A stretch of DNA of 64,000 nucleotides from assembly GCA_031310005.1 (NCBI GenBank), contig CM062380.1, positions 806,001 through 870,000 of the forward strand, in the 5' to 3' direction. Position 1 is the stretch's first letter; every line of letters starts with the position of its first letter. This document shows positions 45,701 through 57,062 of this stretch, piece by piece. The position numbers were made by a program, and so were the translations under genes. The notes under the pieces are model-generated. The model worked only from the letters and a program-made list of their open reading frames with translations. It was not told the origin of the DNA and searched no databases. The stretch is from Dactylellina haptotyla. Taxonomy: Eukaryota; Ascomycota; Orbiliomycetes; Orbiliales; Orbiliaceae.

Positions 45701-45869
45701 GCGATTTTCAATAGAAGGACTAAAAGACCTGGTTTCTCGTCACTCTATAAAGCTAGAAGAGGGAACCACCTTTCCGCGAAACAAGCACTATGAGCACGTT
45801 TATTGCGATATCTTAAAGACCAAACAAGCTCAGACCAAACAATAACTACACAAACTATTTACTGAGATT
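42751..45869. other. Gene-poor AT-rich region
   Basis: About 3.1 kb. Only short open frames of unlikely composition are seen (for example 44252-44575 and 45180-45440). No transposon domain, terminal repeats or RNA gene could be supported. Confidence 0.5.
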
Positions 45870-47874
45870 ATGTCGAGAAGACCTAGTAGGATTCCTATTC
45901 TTTATTCTATTGGGCAATCAGAGACTCACATCCATAATATTCTATGCTAACCAAACCCTTTTCTTCATAGTAGGCGAAGATGACGTCGGAGATGCCGATA
46001 TTGATGAGGACGAATTTTTCGACTTTGAGAGAGCCGCATGGCCTCCAAACAAACAAGCGAAGCCACCTCAATCGCTCAGGAACTATAGTGACTATAGAAC
46101 AGCGGGGCCATCTGGAACACCACCTTTATCAAGCCCCACACATTTCGCCGCCATCCATAAGCCCTCAGCCATGACAGAATCATCTTGGACAGCCAATCGA
46201 ACGAGCAGCGAATATATTTATCAATTGATACTAGAAGGCGATCAACCGGGGGGCCTGATTAGTGAAAGATCGCGGGTAGAGACCCAAATACAAATCAAAC
46301 TGCGTTTGTCCGGCTTACCAGCTAGGGTCAAAAAACTGCATTTACCTACCTACACGATATCGAATACGAAATATCTATGCCAAACACCGCATAAAAAGGC
46401 TAAAGATACTTTAGAGTTGTACACTCATGTTATTTGCGCATCTCCAATCGCTGGAAACCGAAATCTTATCGTGGATGCGCTTCACAAAGCGATAGAGGCC
46501 ACTGTGGGAATTGATGCTGCTGAAAGGCAGACGGAAATCGAAAGCGGGACACAGTTCGGTGGCAATCTTCCCATATCAGAAGATTATGAAGCACATATCT
46601 GTGATAGCTGTATCACAAGAGAGAGAAAAAGAATTTCCCGCAAAAAGATTAGAAATCTCGAAGAAGAGGAACTCCTATCGAAATATGAAGCCCAACGAAT
46701 TTTGGTATTTAATTGTTCGGAAATTCTTGAGTGGCAGCTGGCTAAGCCTACAGTTTCGCAAGAATCTGATTTCGGAATAGAAACCTTCGAATCCTCATCC
46801 GCGGCGCGAGGAGATGCGGAGGTCTGGCTGCCAACGAGAATAGCCTGTTATTGTCGACACCACGCAGAAAAAATTGGATTTCAGTAAGAACTTTCATGCT
46901 CGTTCTATTACTTTAAGCATTACCACCATAATAACAAAGTTAGAATAATTTTCACCATCAAGGACTCTCTGGGCAATGTGGTCGCACAAAATATTACGCC
47001 TCCAATTTTCATCACCGATGATCATAAACCACCTAGTTTGTCCCAGATACCATACCAAAAATTTATAGTTACCGTTCCAGGAACAATCAAGGGCGCGAAG
47101 GCCCCCCCTCTACTCGAATCATCAAGATCTTCTAGTTTTACGAGTGGTTCGGATATCGTTGCGAAGGAGTCCACTTTTAGCCCCCTATCCAATAGCCACA
47201 ATCTCAGAGGTTCCCCTATAAGATCGCTTAAGGGTAAAAATAAAGGGAAGGAAATCGCGACGGATTGGCAGAAGCCACATAATCCCAGCCTAGATGCACC
47301 CTTGAGGGGAAGGCGAGCATTCTCTAACCTCGTCGATGAGGAGCTCACACTGGGATATTTTGACCCGGATAGCTCTAGTCAGGACCAAGAAGCAGAGAAT
47401 CCATACATACAACGGGTGCCCTCCATTCCAAGAGACTTCACTAAGGGATACAATCAGCTTGAAGCTGAGAGCACATATGACCCTTCGGAAGCCGGCTCAT
47501 TTCGAATCACTCGCATAATCCCGTCTGAATATCCGTGCGCAGGTGGTATCGAAGTTACTATCCTAGGGCGTGGTTTGCAGGGTACCGAAGGCGTACAATT
47601 CGGAGATAACGAAAGCTTACATATCGCCTATTGCAGAGAAAATGTCATCGTCTGCTTACTGCCTGCCTCGAGTATCTCTGGTAGTGTTCTGGTGACAATA
47701 AAGGACTCAATGGCTTCGAATACAACTCGCCCAGGAAATGCGGGAACCTTCGTATATACTGAAGATATCGAATCGAAGACACTCGCTCTAGCCCTGCAAG
47801 TTGTTTACGCAAAGTGGTGTGGTGAGATTGCTCATCCCAAAGAAATTGTTGCGAAGGTGTTGATGGATATGTAA
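45870..47874 (+). CDS. Mga2/Spt23-type transcription regulator, short form without ankyrin repeats or membrane anchor
   Basis: Three exons, join(45870..45885, 45971..46883, 46944..47874), 619 residues. Exon 1 encodes MSRRP plus one base; donor GTAGGA, branch GCTAACC and acceptor CATAG fit. Segments typical of fungal Mga2 homologs are SRVETQIQIKLRLSGLPARV with KKLHLPTYTIS (about residue 105), the Cys/basic signature ICDSCITRERKRISRKK, RIACYCRHHAEKIGFQ and FTIKDSLGNVVAQ. An IPT/TIG domain lies at about residue 492-580 (IPSEYPCAGGIEVTILGRGL). Full-length fungal relatives continue into ankyrin repeats and a C-terminal ER membrane helix; this gene stops at VAKVLMDM right after the IPT-flanking helix. 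It would therefore encode only the soluble part corresponding to the processed nuclear form controlling fatty-acid desaturase genes. Likely a divergent paralog. Confidence 0.82.
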
Positions 47875-49096
47875 ATGTTCAATTTGTCAACAGCTAGAAA
47901 AAATTCTAAAACCTGGTCTTCAGAAAATGCAGCCTTGTAACTAGACAGAGAGAAAGATGTTCTACTTCTCCAAGTTTATAAACACCATACAAGTCTCACA
48001 TGCATTGGAATGGGCGGTAGAGTAGGTGTAACCTTTCAAAGAAGTTCAAAACTATCTCATTAGAATAATTTTATCGAAAGAAGGGTATGACAAACTGGTA
48101 CCTCGGTCACCAAATAGTTTCGTTAGTCTGCCTTTCATAAAATCGATAACTTTGGTGCCAAATACTGGATCGGATACCCATCAATTCAATTCCCTCGATT
48201 TCACGAAACTTTGGACTGTAAATGAAATAGTTACCATCACGAACTAAAATGCTTTACTGGAATCACCGTCAACATCGCGTCGACACTGAAGTCAGATCTT
48301 CGTATCTGCCTATTCAGAAAGCTCAAAGAGAACCTTGTCCCAGAGATTTTCATATGCAGCCTGGCAGTCGCCACCTTCGGAACAAGCGTCTGCCAAGTAA
48401 TCGGCAGGCTATGTTGAAGCGGGCACTACCATTTTAGGAAATTTCTCCCCCCAACGCGACACCTTCGGCATCAACACGGCGATGTGCAGCTGTGGGGCAT
48501 CATGCGCATGCCACGATCGTGTAAGAAGATTTCTGAGCAGGATAGGAAGATTTCTTCCCCAACCGGCGACCTACTCAGCCTGAATAAATATCTCCGTAAT
48601 CTTGAGGACTCTTAGAAGAGAAGTTTATCTTGGTTTTGCCACAGCATTCCTCCTCAAATCTTAGAAACGTCTATTAATTGTTTGTACACCACATATGGTA
48701 TTTTGCTTGGTTCTAATCAACTTGCTGGTACTTTATTGCTACCAGTTGTTTTACACAACCGTAGAAAATTCACAAAAAATAGATTATTGATTTCGATTCC
48801 GCCCCATTTGTAGCATGGTGGTATTTTCTATGGTTTACTAAATTCACATATTTATGGATTGGGACTATACTGAATATTTACATGATTTACCTTTCTGCAC
48901 ACGCCCACAGAGTTATTGTAGATAAATATGAGGCAGTAGGTGTATTAAAGAAAAGGCCGTAAACTCAAAATATACGAAGAATGTATGACTGAACCGATTT
49001 CGAATGTTTGAATATATATCGAAATATTGAAAATGATTTAAATTTTCAAGTGATCATAAGATAGAACCAAACTCAAATTTAAAAAACTCTTAACAC
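47875..49096. other. Intergenic with coding relic
   Basis: AT-rich region after the Mga2-like gene. I see no ankyrin-coding remains. A minus-strand relic lies at 48052-48408. The rest is featureless. Confidence 0.45.
48052..48408 (-). pseudogene. Coding relic broken by frameshifts, family unknown
   Basis: Read on the minus strand, four consecutive protein-like stretches lie in different frames. 48408-48310 reads ADYLADACSEGGDCQAAYEN and onward. About 48302-48237 reads DFSVDAMLTVIPVKHF. About 48254-48130 reads LVRDGNYFIYSPKFREIEGI. 48180-48052 reads WVSDPVFGTKVIDFMKGRLT and onward. They overlap or abut too closely for normal introns. This is what an old gene with small indels looks like. I do not recognise the protein family. 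An unresolved multi-exon gene is the alternative. Confidence 0.3.
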
Positions 49097-49785
49097 TCAG
49101 TGAAGAGATCGCAGGTATTCCCTACTGTGAATATGTGTAGGCAGAAAACTAGGACAATGGCACCGAATTGTTTGCAACGTTTGTGTCGTGTGTATTCTCT
49201 CCAATCCTGCTACCAATGATGATAAGGGCGGAACCGGAGCTGTTCCTGACAGTGCTACCTCTTTTCCACTACTCTCTATCTTGTATGGAAAGTGACTTGT
49301 CTCTTTGGGCCGTTCGTCCCTTGGTGTCGGAATGTTGAAGGTCTGTGTTGCGGATTTTTCTTGTTTTACTTTCTTCAATTTCTCCTTCCTCCAGTCCTCC
49401 CGACTGAGAATGTGTTCCTTCAAAAGCTTTTCTAATACATCAGGTCGATATATTAAAACTCTTCTGTCGTATTCGGATACTTCTGAAAGAACCGTGTTCA
49501 TAAGATCATTTTTAAACCTTGGCGTAAGCTCGGTCCAGCGCTTGTAGAGGCACCCATTCTTGTAGCCGACTTCCTTAAATGTCTTCCGGACAACGTACTA
49601 CAGATTGAGTTAGAATCCATAGGTGTATCGAAATTTGAATCGAGATTTTGAAATAATACCTTGATATTTTTCCACCTATCACCAGGAGTAGGGAGATCAG
49701 GGCTCTCTTCCCCACCAAATAGCTCCCTCAGCATATCCGCTCTTCGGAATACCTGTACTTTTTTCTCTTGGCTCCGAATAACCAT
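49097..49785 (-). CDS. Unrecognised two-exon protein
   Basis: Complement(join(49097..49597, 49660..49785)), 208 residues. The ATG at 49785 and an intron with donor GTATTA and acceptor TGTAG keep the frame. The first 100 residues are compact and charged (QVFRRADMLRELFGGEE, KEVGYKNGCLYKRWTELTPR), followed by a Lys-rich coil (LLKEHILSREDWRKEKLKKV) and a less ordered tail. No domain is recognised; the short tryptophan-containing basic N-terminal part could be a nucleic-acid or protein-binding module, but this is a guess. It is surrounded by gene-poor sequence, so probably accessory. Confidence 0.6.
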
Positions 49786-52700
49786 CTTTGATGTAAATTA
49801 CCTTAGCACTAGGACTTATATTTGGATATCCAAAGCTGATTTCTTATTAAAAAATAAGGGGAGAGGGGATTGCTTCGTGCGCTCAAAAAAGACTTCTGAT
49901 CTTGAGTGCGATAGCGAGTGGGAGAATCAACACGGTAAATCGGAAACCAATATATATTATCTCCTGGACAGAAGACTTCGGTATTGACCTAAGAGGTAGC
50001 TTGTTAAAGGGCAGTATTTTCCGGTACTATGCTCTCTATCTGGAAATTTGTACACCAAGCACGCCAGATGTGGCACCTATATAGTTTGAATATAATGGCT
50101 ATTAAGATAGATCATAATAGCTGCGCTCATCATAAAAGTACTATTTTCGGTGTTTTACATGCAAAAATGCTTCCCAAAGAAAGAAAATATATTCAAGCCT
50201 TGAGTTATCACTTGGTCGGATTTGTGGGGGCTGGGTACGAGATCGACTAATACTATTATTATTTATTCTCTTTATTTTTTTTCTTTCTGCTAAAACCATA
50301 TTAATTGGTTGTAAACCGAGGCTGAAGGGGTCAGATTTCACGCCGAATATCGTTGTGAAAAGAAAATATATCTTTTCTGCGAGGATCTACACTGTCGTTT
50401 GTTAATACCAAGTATCAGGTTAGCCAGGTGTCTTGAAGACTTGTTAAGGTGATTGACGTGCCACTTTGCCTTCGTTACCAAACATGAGCTCGCCCAATAG
50501 GATCTATAAATTTGAATATATGCATAGCACTGGTTCCGCCTTAATTCCGTTTGTGAGTTTCTTCACAGCTGAATATGTGTAAAAAAGCTCGGTGACGCTG
50601 GCTCTTGACCATTACTGAGTATTTTCCTCATAAATCGGATTGGAAGATTTGTAGGGGACCGAAGTCGTATAATTCGTCCGTTTTTAGCTGCCTCGTCGGA
50701 AGGGTCGTAATTTTTTCTTCTTTCTCTTTTTCCTTGTTAGCGCGTGGGAAAAGGTGGAGATGTGTTAGCTTTCCGTTATCCTGTGGGCCCTTCGGCGATG
50801 ATGGAGGCATAGAATATACTAGTATACATCACAATTTAAAACGGGAGGCCCTAAAGGGAAGAATAGGGCATAAAGTTAACAACTGCTAGTAGTCGGCTTC
50901 AAAGGTTGTATTACCTTTCGTCTTTAGATTCGCGAATGTTATCACTAAAATTTAGAGCTAGATTTTTGGTTTGAAAGTTAAGTAATTGTTATACATTCAA
51001 TGCTTTCCTAAAACTATGTGGGAAAAGGCTAGCTGGGTGTTATAAGCCTTGCGAAAGCGAACTATACATTTCGGCTATAATTAACGGCTTAGCGCTGGTA
51101 GTGGAACGACAGGTTGATCCGGAAATGTTCGCAATTCGTTGTTTTCTATGGCGTTTTTCTTTCCCGTTCTGACCACTTTTGGCTAGTCCCTAGTAACGGG
51201 GTACATGTAGTACCCGTGAGATTCGTTGGCGTCGCTTAGAATGTGTCTTAACACGCCTCAAAATTCGGAATCATATTCCGATAACGCATTTGTTACTTCA
51301 GTCGAATAGTGTCTCAAAGAACCGTAGAGAGAGGGTGCGGATTGATAGATAAGCTAAGGGTGTTTCAGGTTTCGTATTTGTCGAGTGAAACTGCGGTATC
51401 GAGTCGGTATGAGAAGAGCTCCGGCCCAAAGTATGTCCGCCTATGCACTGCATTATTTAAGGTACCGACTATGCTCCGTTTAAACAATTCCTAGACTCAA
51501 CGTTCAATCGGTATCACCGTGCCTAGATTTAGAAAGTGGTCCGCTCGGTTACTCGAAGCGGCCGGCCGTGCGTGGTCCGCTATAATGCTAACACTTGAAA
51601 CCGTATTCTTTAGCTCCACCTAGGCTGGACCTTCTTTTGTTCCGACTTGTAGTACTGAATAGAAGGATTTCAAAGTGGTTTCTAGCACCTGATCATGCCA
51701 AAGTGGATTCAACACGCCGCTCGCCAGGAATCCGACTTGGTTCTTCCCGAGTTGGTTACGAAAAAGAAAAGAAACACAGCCTTCAACACGAAACAGCCAT
51801 TTCTGGCGTGCATCAAGTGGGTGACGAGTTAATGCAATGGCAGCCGCCGTGGAGTAGGCAATAACAAATGAGAGCAAATATTGGAAGAATTACTTACAAT
51901 CTGGCAATGCAATTCTTAACGAAAAGCAATTTTCGGCGGTGATCTTTATAGCTTAAGTAATAAACCCGAGTAATTGCGACGATTTGAGTGCTCGTATACC
52001 ATAATCTCCTCTCTATGGTGCTATATCCACCTAAACATAATGTAAATTGTTGTGACCTATAGCAGGCAATGACGGGATAACTTTACGGCTGATTCTTGTC
52101 TCAGAAGATGCATATGAAGAATAAACCAATCCTGAATCAGATGATGGCCGCCTCTGCTTATCACAACGCAAGATAGCTACTGGAGCGACTTTGAGTTCCA
52201 GGTTGAAATAATTCTGTAAATATTAGGAGAGAAAGGGAGAACTTGGGAGGAGTGGGTCTCGGGTATACCCAAAATGCATTCGGCTGACTGATTTTTGGTG
52301 GAGGTTAGGCGCCCCTCTTTAAAACCGTATCCGCATAGTTAATCGTGGTATCATCACTGCGAGGCAACTGAGTGCAACATTGGGAACTAATTTTCCTAGT
52401 TTTACAATTGATCTTAGTCGGTTTGAAATTCGGTCAAATATCATCAGCCGCCGATTGCGACTGCAATTCTTGTGCTAACCGTTGGCTAGCGTGCTAACAT
52501 CCGCATCGGAGCTCATTACTATTATTTACTTTTCATTTGGCGGCATGAATTGGTGCCACTTATTTGAGAAATACGTTCATTATCGGCAAATATGAAGTTA
52601 GTTCAAGTTGTATGCCACTGTGCCTCCAGGGAATGTATAGAGAGCGCACGGCAATGAAAAATAACAAAGTGTAACTCTGAAAAGCATTCAGTATACTCAA

Positions 52701-53407
52701 AAAGACCTTTATCCCCACATAACGAAAATGATATACTAATTTGATCCTTGAGCTTCATTATCTCGGATACTAGTTGCTATAAAGCCCCAAAAACTTCCTA
52801 ATTTCTTTGGACTTATGTTAAATCTCGGATTCTTGGTGGGCCGAGACCAGAGATATGACATCTATATCACTTCAAACGGTGGTTTAAGCGTTAAATGGCA
52901 TCGGAATGCGAAGGGAGGCAATGGCAACTATGGATACTCTCATGAGATCTTCATGCTTTGGGATTATCAGAGTTTAGGATCACAAGCAGTGGAAGTTAGA
53001 TGCGATAAAAACGAAATGGCACGGTGATCGGGAGTATTGTACGTTTTATTTCTCGCAGCGTGTACTCTATAATTTTTGGTATAGCCACAGTTTAGGTATC
53101 TCAAGAATCCGTAAAAGAGTACTAATGCATTAATGTCGCATACAGACCCAGTTCGAGTCCATATTCCAGAAGCGAGCATCTCCGTTAGGATCACCGAGAA
53201 CCATAGACTTGCATATTCAGAGTTTTCTGTTATATCCATGGAAGAAATTGTTATAAAGCACTCTCATTTACCGGCTTCAATTCTCACATCGGTTCATTAG
53301 AATTCTGCGTCTACGCCGTATTTCTATATCACTTTCATTAAATACTTAACGCGACTGGCTTTATGAGATATATTCGAGACATTTATACCCTCACGCTCTT
53401 TTCAAAG
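49786..53407. other. Gene-poor AT-rich region
   Basis: About 3.6 kb. The only stretch with some protein-like character is a 70-codon plus-strand frame at 52815-53027. No transposase, reverse transcriptase or long repeat could be recognised by eye. Confidence 0.45.
52815..53027 (+). CDS. Possible small ORF, unrecognised
   Basis: 70 codons from an ATG that lies about 40 bases after a TATAAAG-like box (near 52779). Its composition is protein-like (RYDIYITSNGGLSVKWHRNA, then SHEIFMLWDYQ). There is no signal peptide and no known domain. It could be a relic of a larger gene or chance. Confidence 0.22.
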   Translation: MLNLGFLVGRDQRYDIYITSNGGLSVKWHRNAKGGNGNYGYSHEIFMLWDYQSLGSQAVEVRCDKNEMAR

Positions 53408-54373
53408 ATGTATCCAAAAGTACCCTTATTTTCCGCGGCTGTCATATTGGCCCTCACCACCCAAGCATCCGCACATTGTAAAATCCTAGACGCATGGGGA
53501 GACTACAATCAGGGCGTCCACGGTGCGGGGATGCTTATCGACCCAGCCATCCCTCTCAACAACGGCGGCCAAAATCCATGGCAATTCGATGTCACCGTTT
53601 TTAGCGACCCCGTGGTGCCACCGGCAGCAGGCCATCCATTCTACGGTCAACGCAAGTGGATGTCAGAAGGCTGCGGTGCGACCTTGTCCACCGTGAATCT
53701 CTACTATTCGCTTGTTGACCCCGGAAATTTCAAAACTGCTAATGATTGGCAAAGAAATTACTGGTGGTATATGAGCAAGATCCCGAATGCGAAGGAACCC
53801 TTCGTCCAGACGCTTTGGGAAGCCGAAAAGGCAGTAAATGGCGGAAAGGTACCACAGTGTAACGTCGGCGGGTGGCTCAGGATGATGGTCCACCAAGTTA
53901 ACGACGATGGCGGTGGTCCTTTCAGATGCCGCATCGATCGTGATGGTAAAGGTCAATTCGGCGATTGGCTTTACATCAATCCTGGTGAGAATCCGGCTCC
54001 CGGAGACCCAGGAGCGGCGTCGGTCTATCCGTGGGGTAACCTCAAGGCGCATCCTTTGGTTGCACAAATCCCCAAAAGCCAGGAGTGCAATATTAAAATT
54101 GGTAGTATGAGTAATATCTGCATTATGCGCTGCGAGAATTTTGCTGCGAATGGCCCATTTGGTGGTTGTATTCCGTTCCAACTTATGGTGCCTCCGAAGC
54201 CCCAGCAAGTGTACAAACCGCCTGTAATTGTCAGCAAGCCTGTTTACGGCAATTCGGGGTACAATGTTAACAATAACGCGTACAAGGAGTATGGAAAGCG
54301 GGAAATCGACCAAAAGAGAGCGAGACGCAATTTACTTGTTAGGCAAGCAACAAACGATACCGAAGAGGCGTAA
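53408..54373 (+). CDS. Egh16-like secreted protein (GAS1/MAS3 appressorial family)
   Basis: 321 residues in one exon. I start at ATG 53408, which gives a clean 22-residue signal peptide (MYPKVPLFSAAVILALTTQA plus SA); an in-frame ATG at 53363 would add 15 residues ahead of it. The mature protein starts with His (HCKILDAWGDYNQG). Family segments are SEGCGATLSTVN, MVHQVNDDGGGPFRCRIDRD and NICIMRCENFAANGPFGGC with conserved cysteines. The tail is Pro/Tyr/Asn-rich and ends in basic dibasic-containing sequence (YGKREIDQKRARRN). The Egh16/GAS/MAS3 family (DUF3129) is induced in infection structures of several plant-pathogenic fungi but is also present in non-pathogens; the biochemical activity is unsettled. 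Confidence 0.85.
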   Translation: MYPKVPLFSAAVILALTTQASAHCKILDAWGDYNQGVHGAGMLIDPAIPLNNGGQNPWQFDVTVFSDPVVPPAAGHPFYGQRKWMSEGCGATLSTVNLYYSLVDPGNFKTANDWQRNYWWYMSKIPNAKEPFVQTLWEAEKAVNGGKVPQCNVGGWLRMMVHQVNDDGGGPFRCRIDRDGKGQFGDWLYINPGENPAPGDPGAASVYPWGNLKAHPLVAQIPKSQECNIKIGSMSNICIMRCENFAANGPFGGCIPFQLMVPPKPQQVYKPPVIVSKPVYGNSGYNVNNNAYKEYGKREIDQKRARRNLLVRQATNDTEEA

Positions 54374-54688
54374 GCATGTACTTTTGTGTTAGCACGGCAT
54401 GGAAGCTTCTTGTTATTGGTTCTGATATAGGGTGGGTTGAGAAAATTTCCCGAATGTCGGCGTTTCGCCCACTATATGTTCTCGGAACTTCGTTCAAACA
54501 TGTTGGAGGCAACCTTCACGAAAAGACTTGTACTTTAAAATATGCCGTTACGCATCTAAAAATCCATACAATGCTTCGAATCAAGAGAGACAACTGCATA
54601 AAAACGCTTTAAAACACAGTAACAGATGATGATCGTATACAGCAAAAACAGAAACAAGTATGCACTTCAGGAACAACATCCTTTTATC
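54374..54688. other. Convergent intergenic
   Basis: 3'-3' spacer between the Egh16-like gene and the F-box gene. Nothing is recognised. Confidence 0.5.
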
Positions 54689-56416
54689 CTACCAAGATGC
54701 CGCCTGTGTCATCTTTGAACTTCCATGCTGCCGAGTTTTTCGATAAATACCCGCGTATTCCGGTATGAATTTTTCGATCCACCATTTCTCCCAAAACTCC
54801 TCACTTTCGGTTCCATAAAGTAGCTCTTCGTGGTAATCCCAAGCGTCGTACCGCTCCCCAGCCATCATGATATCTCCTCTAATAGTTAACCAAATGTCCA
54901 CAAAATCGATTTTTCTGGAATTCGCCCATGATATTTCGGCGTAAAGTTCCTGGGAACCAGCTCTATTCCAAGCAAGTACTTCAAGGTTTGGTGATATCAA
55001 TAACCGTTGCATGCATTCGACTAGCAAATTGGTGGCATGAATATTATCTGGTCCTTCCTCGGCGTCGAGTGACGGTGTGGTCAATTCACGAATCGTCAAA
55101 TGTTTGAGGTTTGTTTGTCTCATTAAGAACAAAGGGTCCTAAATTAGAGATTCAGTCAGTACAGTAGGAACAAAATATACGATTAACAGTTCACAAGGGA
55201 GGGGAGGCTGTTACATCAAAGTGGCTGAAAACCCCAACTAGTGTCAAAGATAACCTTTTGAGATTTGGGAAGGCGACCTCTAGCTGTCTCAGTGTTCTTT
55301 TAAAAGACGAAATACAATCTTCTCCACACTCTAGGCTCAATTCCGTGACTCCCGGATACGGGGGGCCGTCATGATTGTTGGCCCATGGCCCCGGTGCGAA
55401 AAGTGGGAACCACGATGGGCAGCAGTATGCTTGATCCAATACAGCCAAATGCCTAACCTCCAGCTTGTTTACTCTCTTGAAGAGGCCGAGGGCTCGAAAG
55501 TTTGCCATTGCTATCGCCATCTGGGATTTGAAATGGTCGGGATGGTGACCGGAGAGCGTAATAGAAGCTTGCGATAACCGTAAATGCTGCTCGACTATCG
55601 ACTTACCAATGTCACCTAGGCGATATTCTGTTTTTACACCTGACCCAGGATATGTTGGACCTGGGTTGGTGGATGCGCGCGACCACCGCAAGCCATCTTC
55701 TGAGATAAGCCCAGCCCTGTGGAGGTACTCCGGACTGGCGCTGCATTCCACGGATTGTGTGACATACTGGTAAGATATTTCTTTCAGGTAATGACGGTAT
55801 CCGACTGGAGTTACTTCGATCTCCACAGCTGTCAGTTGTTCGCAGTGTAAAAGGAAAAAGGGGAGAAGATCAAAAGCCCACGAGTGTCGAACGCCATTAA
55901 AGAACGGCCCGCAAACATTGACTAATTGCGTATTGAGGCAAAGTTTACGAATATTTGACAGAATATCTGTATCAAGCTCCAATAACGTTGGTATTTCGCT
56001 GTTGATGCGATTGACGCTGTCCATCAGCTTTTCTGGATAAGACCATATGTGACGTACGGGGTCGTTTATAATAAGGGTCCTAAGGTCCACACCAAAAGCG
56101 AGGAAGAAAAGCTTACCTGTTAGTCTCAGTTCTTTAAGCAATTGGGGATAATTGTTCTCGTAGGTGAGCTTTCTGACTTTGGTCTGATCGCCAATTGACG
56201 ATAGTGTTCCCACCGGCGGCCGGGGTCATATTTCCTTTGCTCTCCGGGAACAGGAAACTTCATTTCCAAAACGTCGAAAAGAAGCCTATAGCCCGCGTTA
56301 TACCAAGCGCGGCAGGCGCGTACGAACGAAAAGCGGTCATGCTGACCAAGATTTGCGAATATTAGGTCCAAGATTTCGTATGGGAGGTAGACCGGCTTCG
56401 AGTATTCTGCTGGCAT
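54689..56416 (-). pseudogene. F-box protein gene with a frameshift
   Basis: Minus strand. The start ATG at 56416 opens MPAEYSKPVYLPYEILDLIF with a clear F-box (LPYEILDLIFANLGQHDRFS then FVRACRAWYNAGYRLLFDVL). The downstream part (VRKLTYENNYPQLLKELRLT and on, to 55215) is in another frame. The two overlap at about 56190-56213 without room for an intron, which points to a one-base deletion after HYRQL. A normal intron (donor GTAACA, acceptor TTTAG; 55139-55214) joins the last exon 54689-55138. The C-terminal ~490 residues have irregular Leu-rich repeats (LRTLIINDP, VTELSLECGED, LKRLSLTLVG) that would recruit substrates to an SCF ubiquitin ligase. A sequencing error is the alternative to a real break. 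Confidence 0.65.
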
Positions 56417-57062
56417 GACTGATAAGCTTGAGAACGGAATGCGGGCCGCGTTGCACAAGCGTCCTATTCAATGAGGCTAACACGCGGATTTCTATACATA
56501 CACTCGATTTGTTAGTAAAAAATAAGAAACCGGTTCCGGATTGCTATCGCCTTTGGTATCGCAGCAGTTGGTGTTAGTAGGAAGGAGGAGGTGCACTCAA
56601 AGGGCTGACGGCGGCTGCTGGGAGTCACCGTTTCAAGCACGGATGCTTAGTCATCGCTATTGGGAACTGCGGAAACCCCCACAAACTCAACACACAAAAT
56701 CACATCATGGTGTGTTAAAGCAGACACTCAGGCTCCAAGGCTGAGACATGAAGCGTGTAAGGCGGCCATGCGTATTTGGAGTCCAAATACTAAATTATCC
56801 ATCTCAGGCGCCTGCCGCAGAGTTCTTGATTGCCTTGGGGTGTTCTCTTAGTTCCTTCATTTGTCTTTTGCTTCGCTGGTTCGGGCAAGCATCCCTAGGT
56901 GATTTAGAGATTGAATAGGGTATTCTGGAGTATATAATGCCTCAGACTCGCTCAAATGTCGTCGCTGGCATGCCCGTGTGGAAAAGCTTTGGGGCCAGCG
57001 AGAAAATCCAGTCAGGGACTCATGCCTTCCAGCACGCATAAAATTGATGGCTATTCGAACTT
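56417..57062. other. Divergent promoter region
   Basis: Between the F-box gene and the secreted helical protein. No further gene or repeat is recognised. Confidence 0.5.

Noticed and set aside
47875-48060. Remains of ankyrin repeats after the Mga2-like gene
   Set aside because: I checked the sequence following the stop for ankyrin-type motifs and saw none in any frame.
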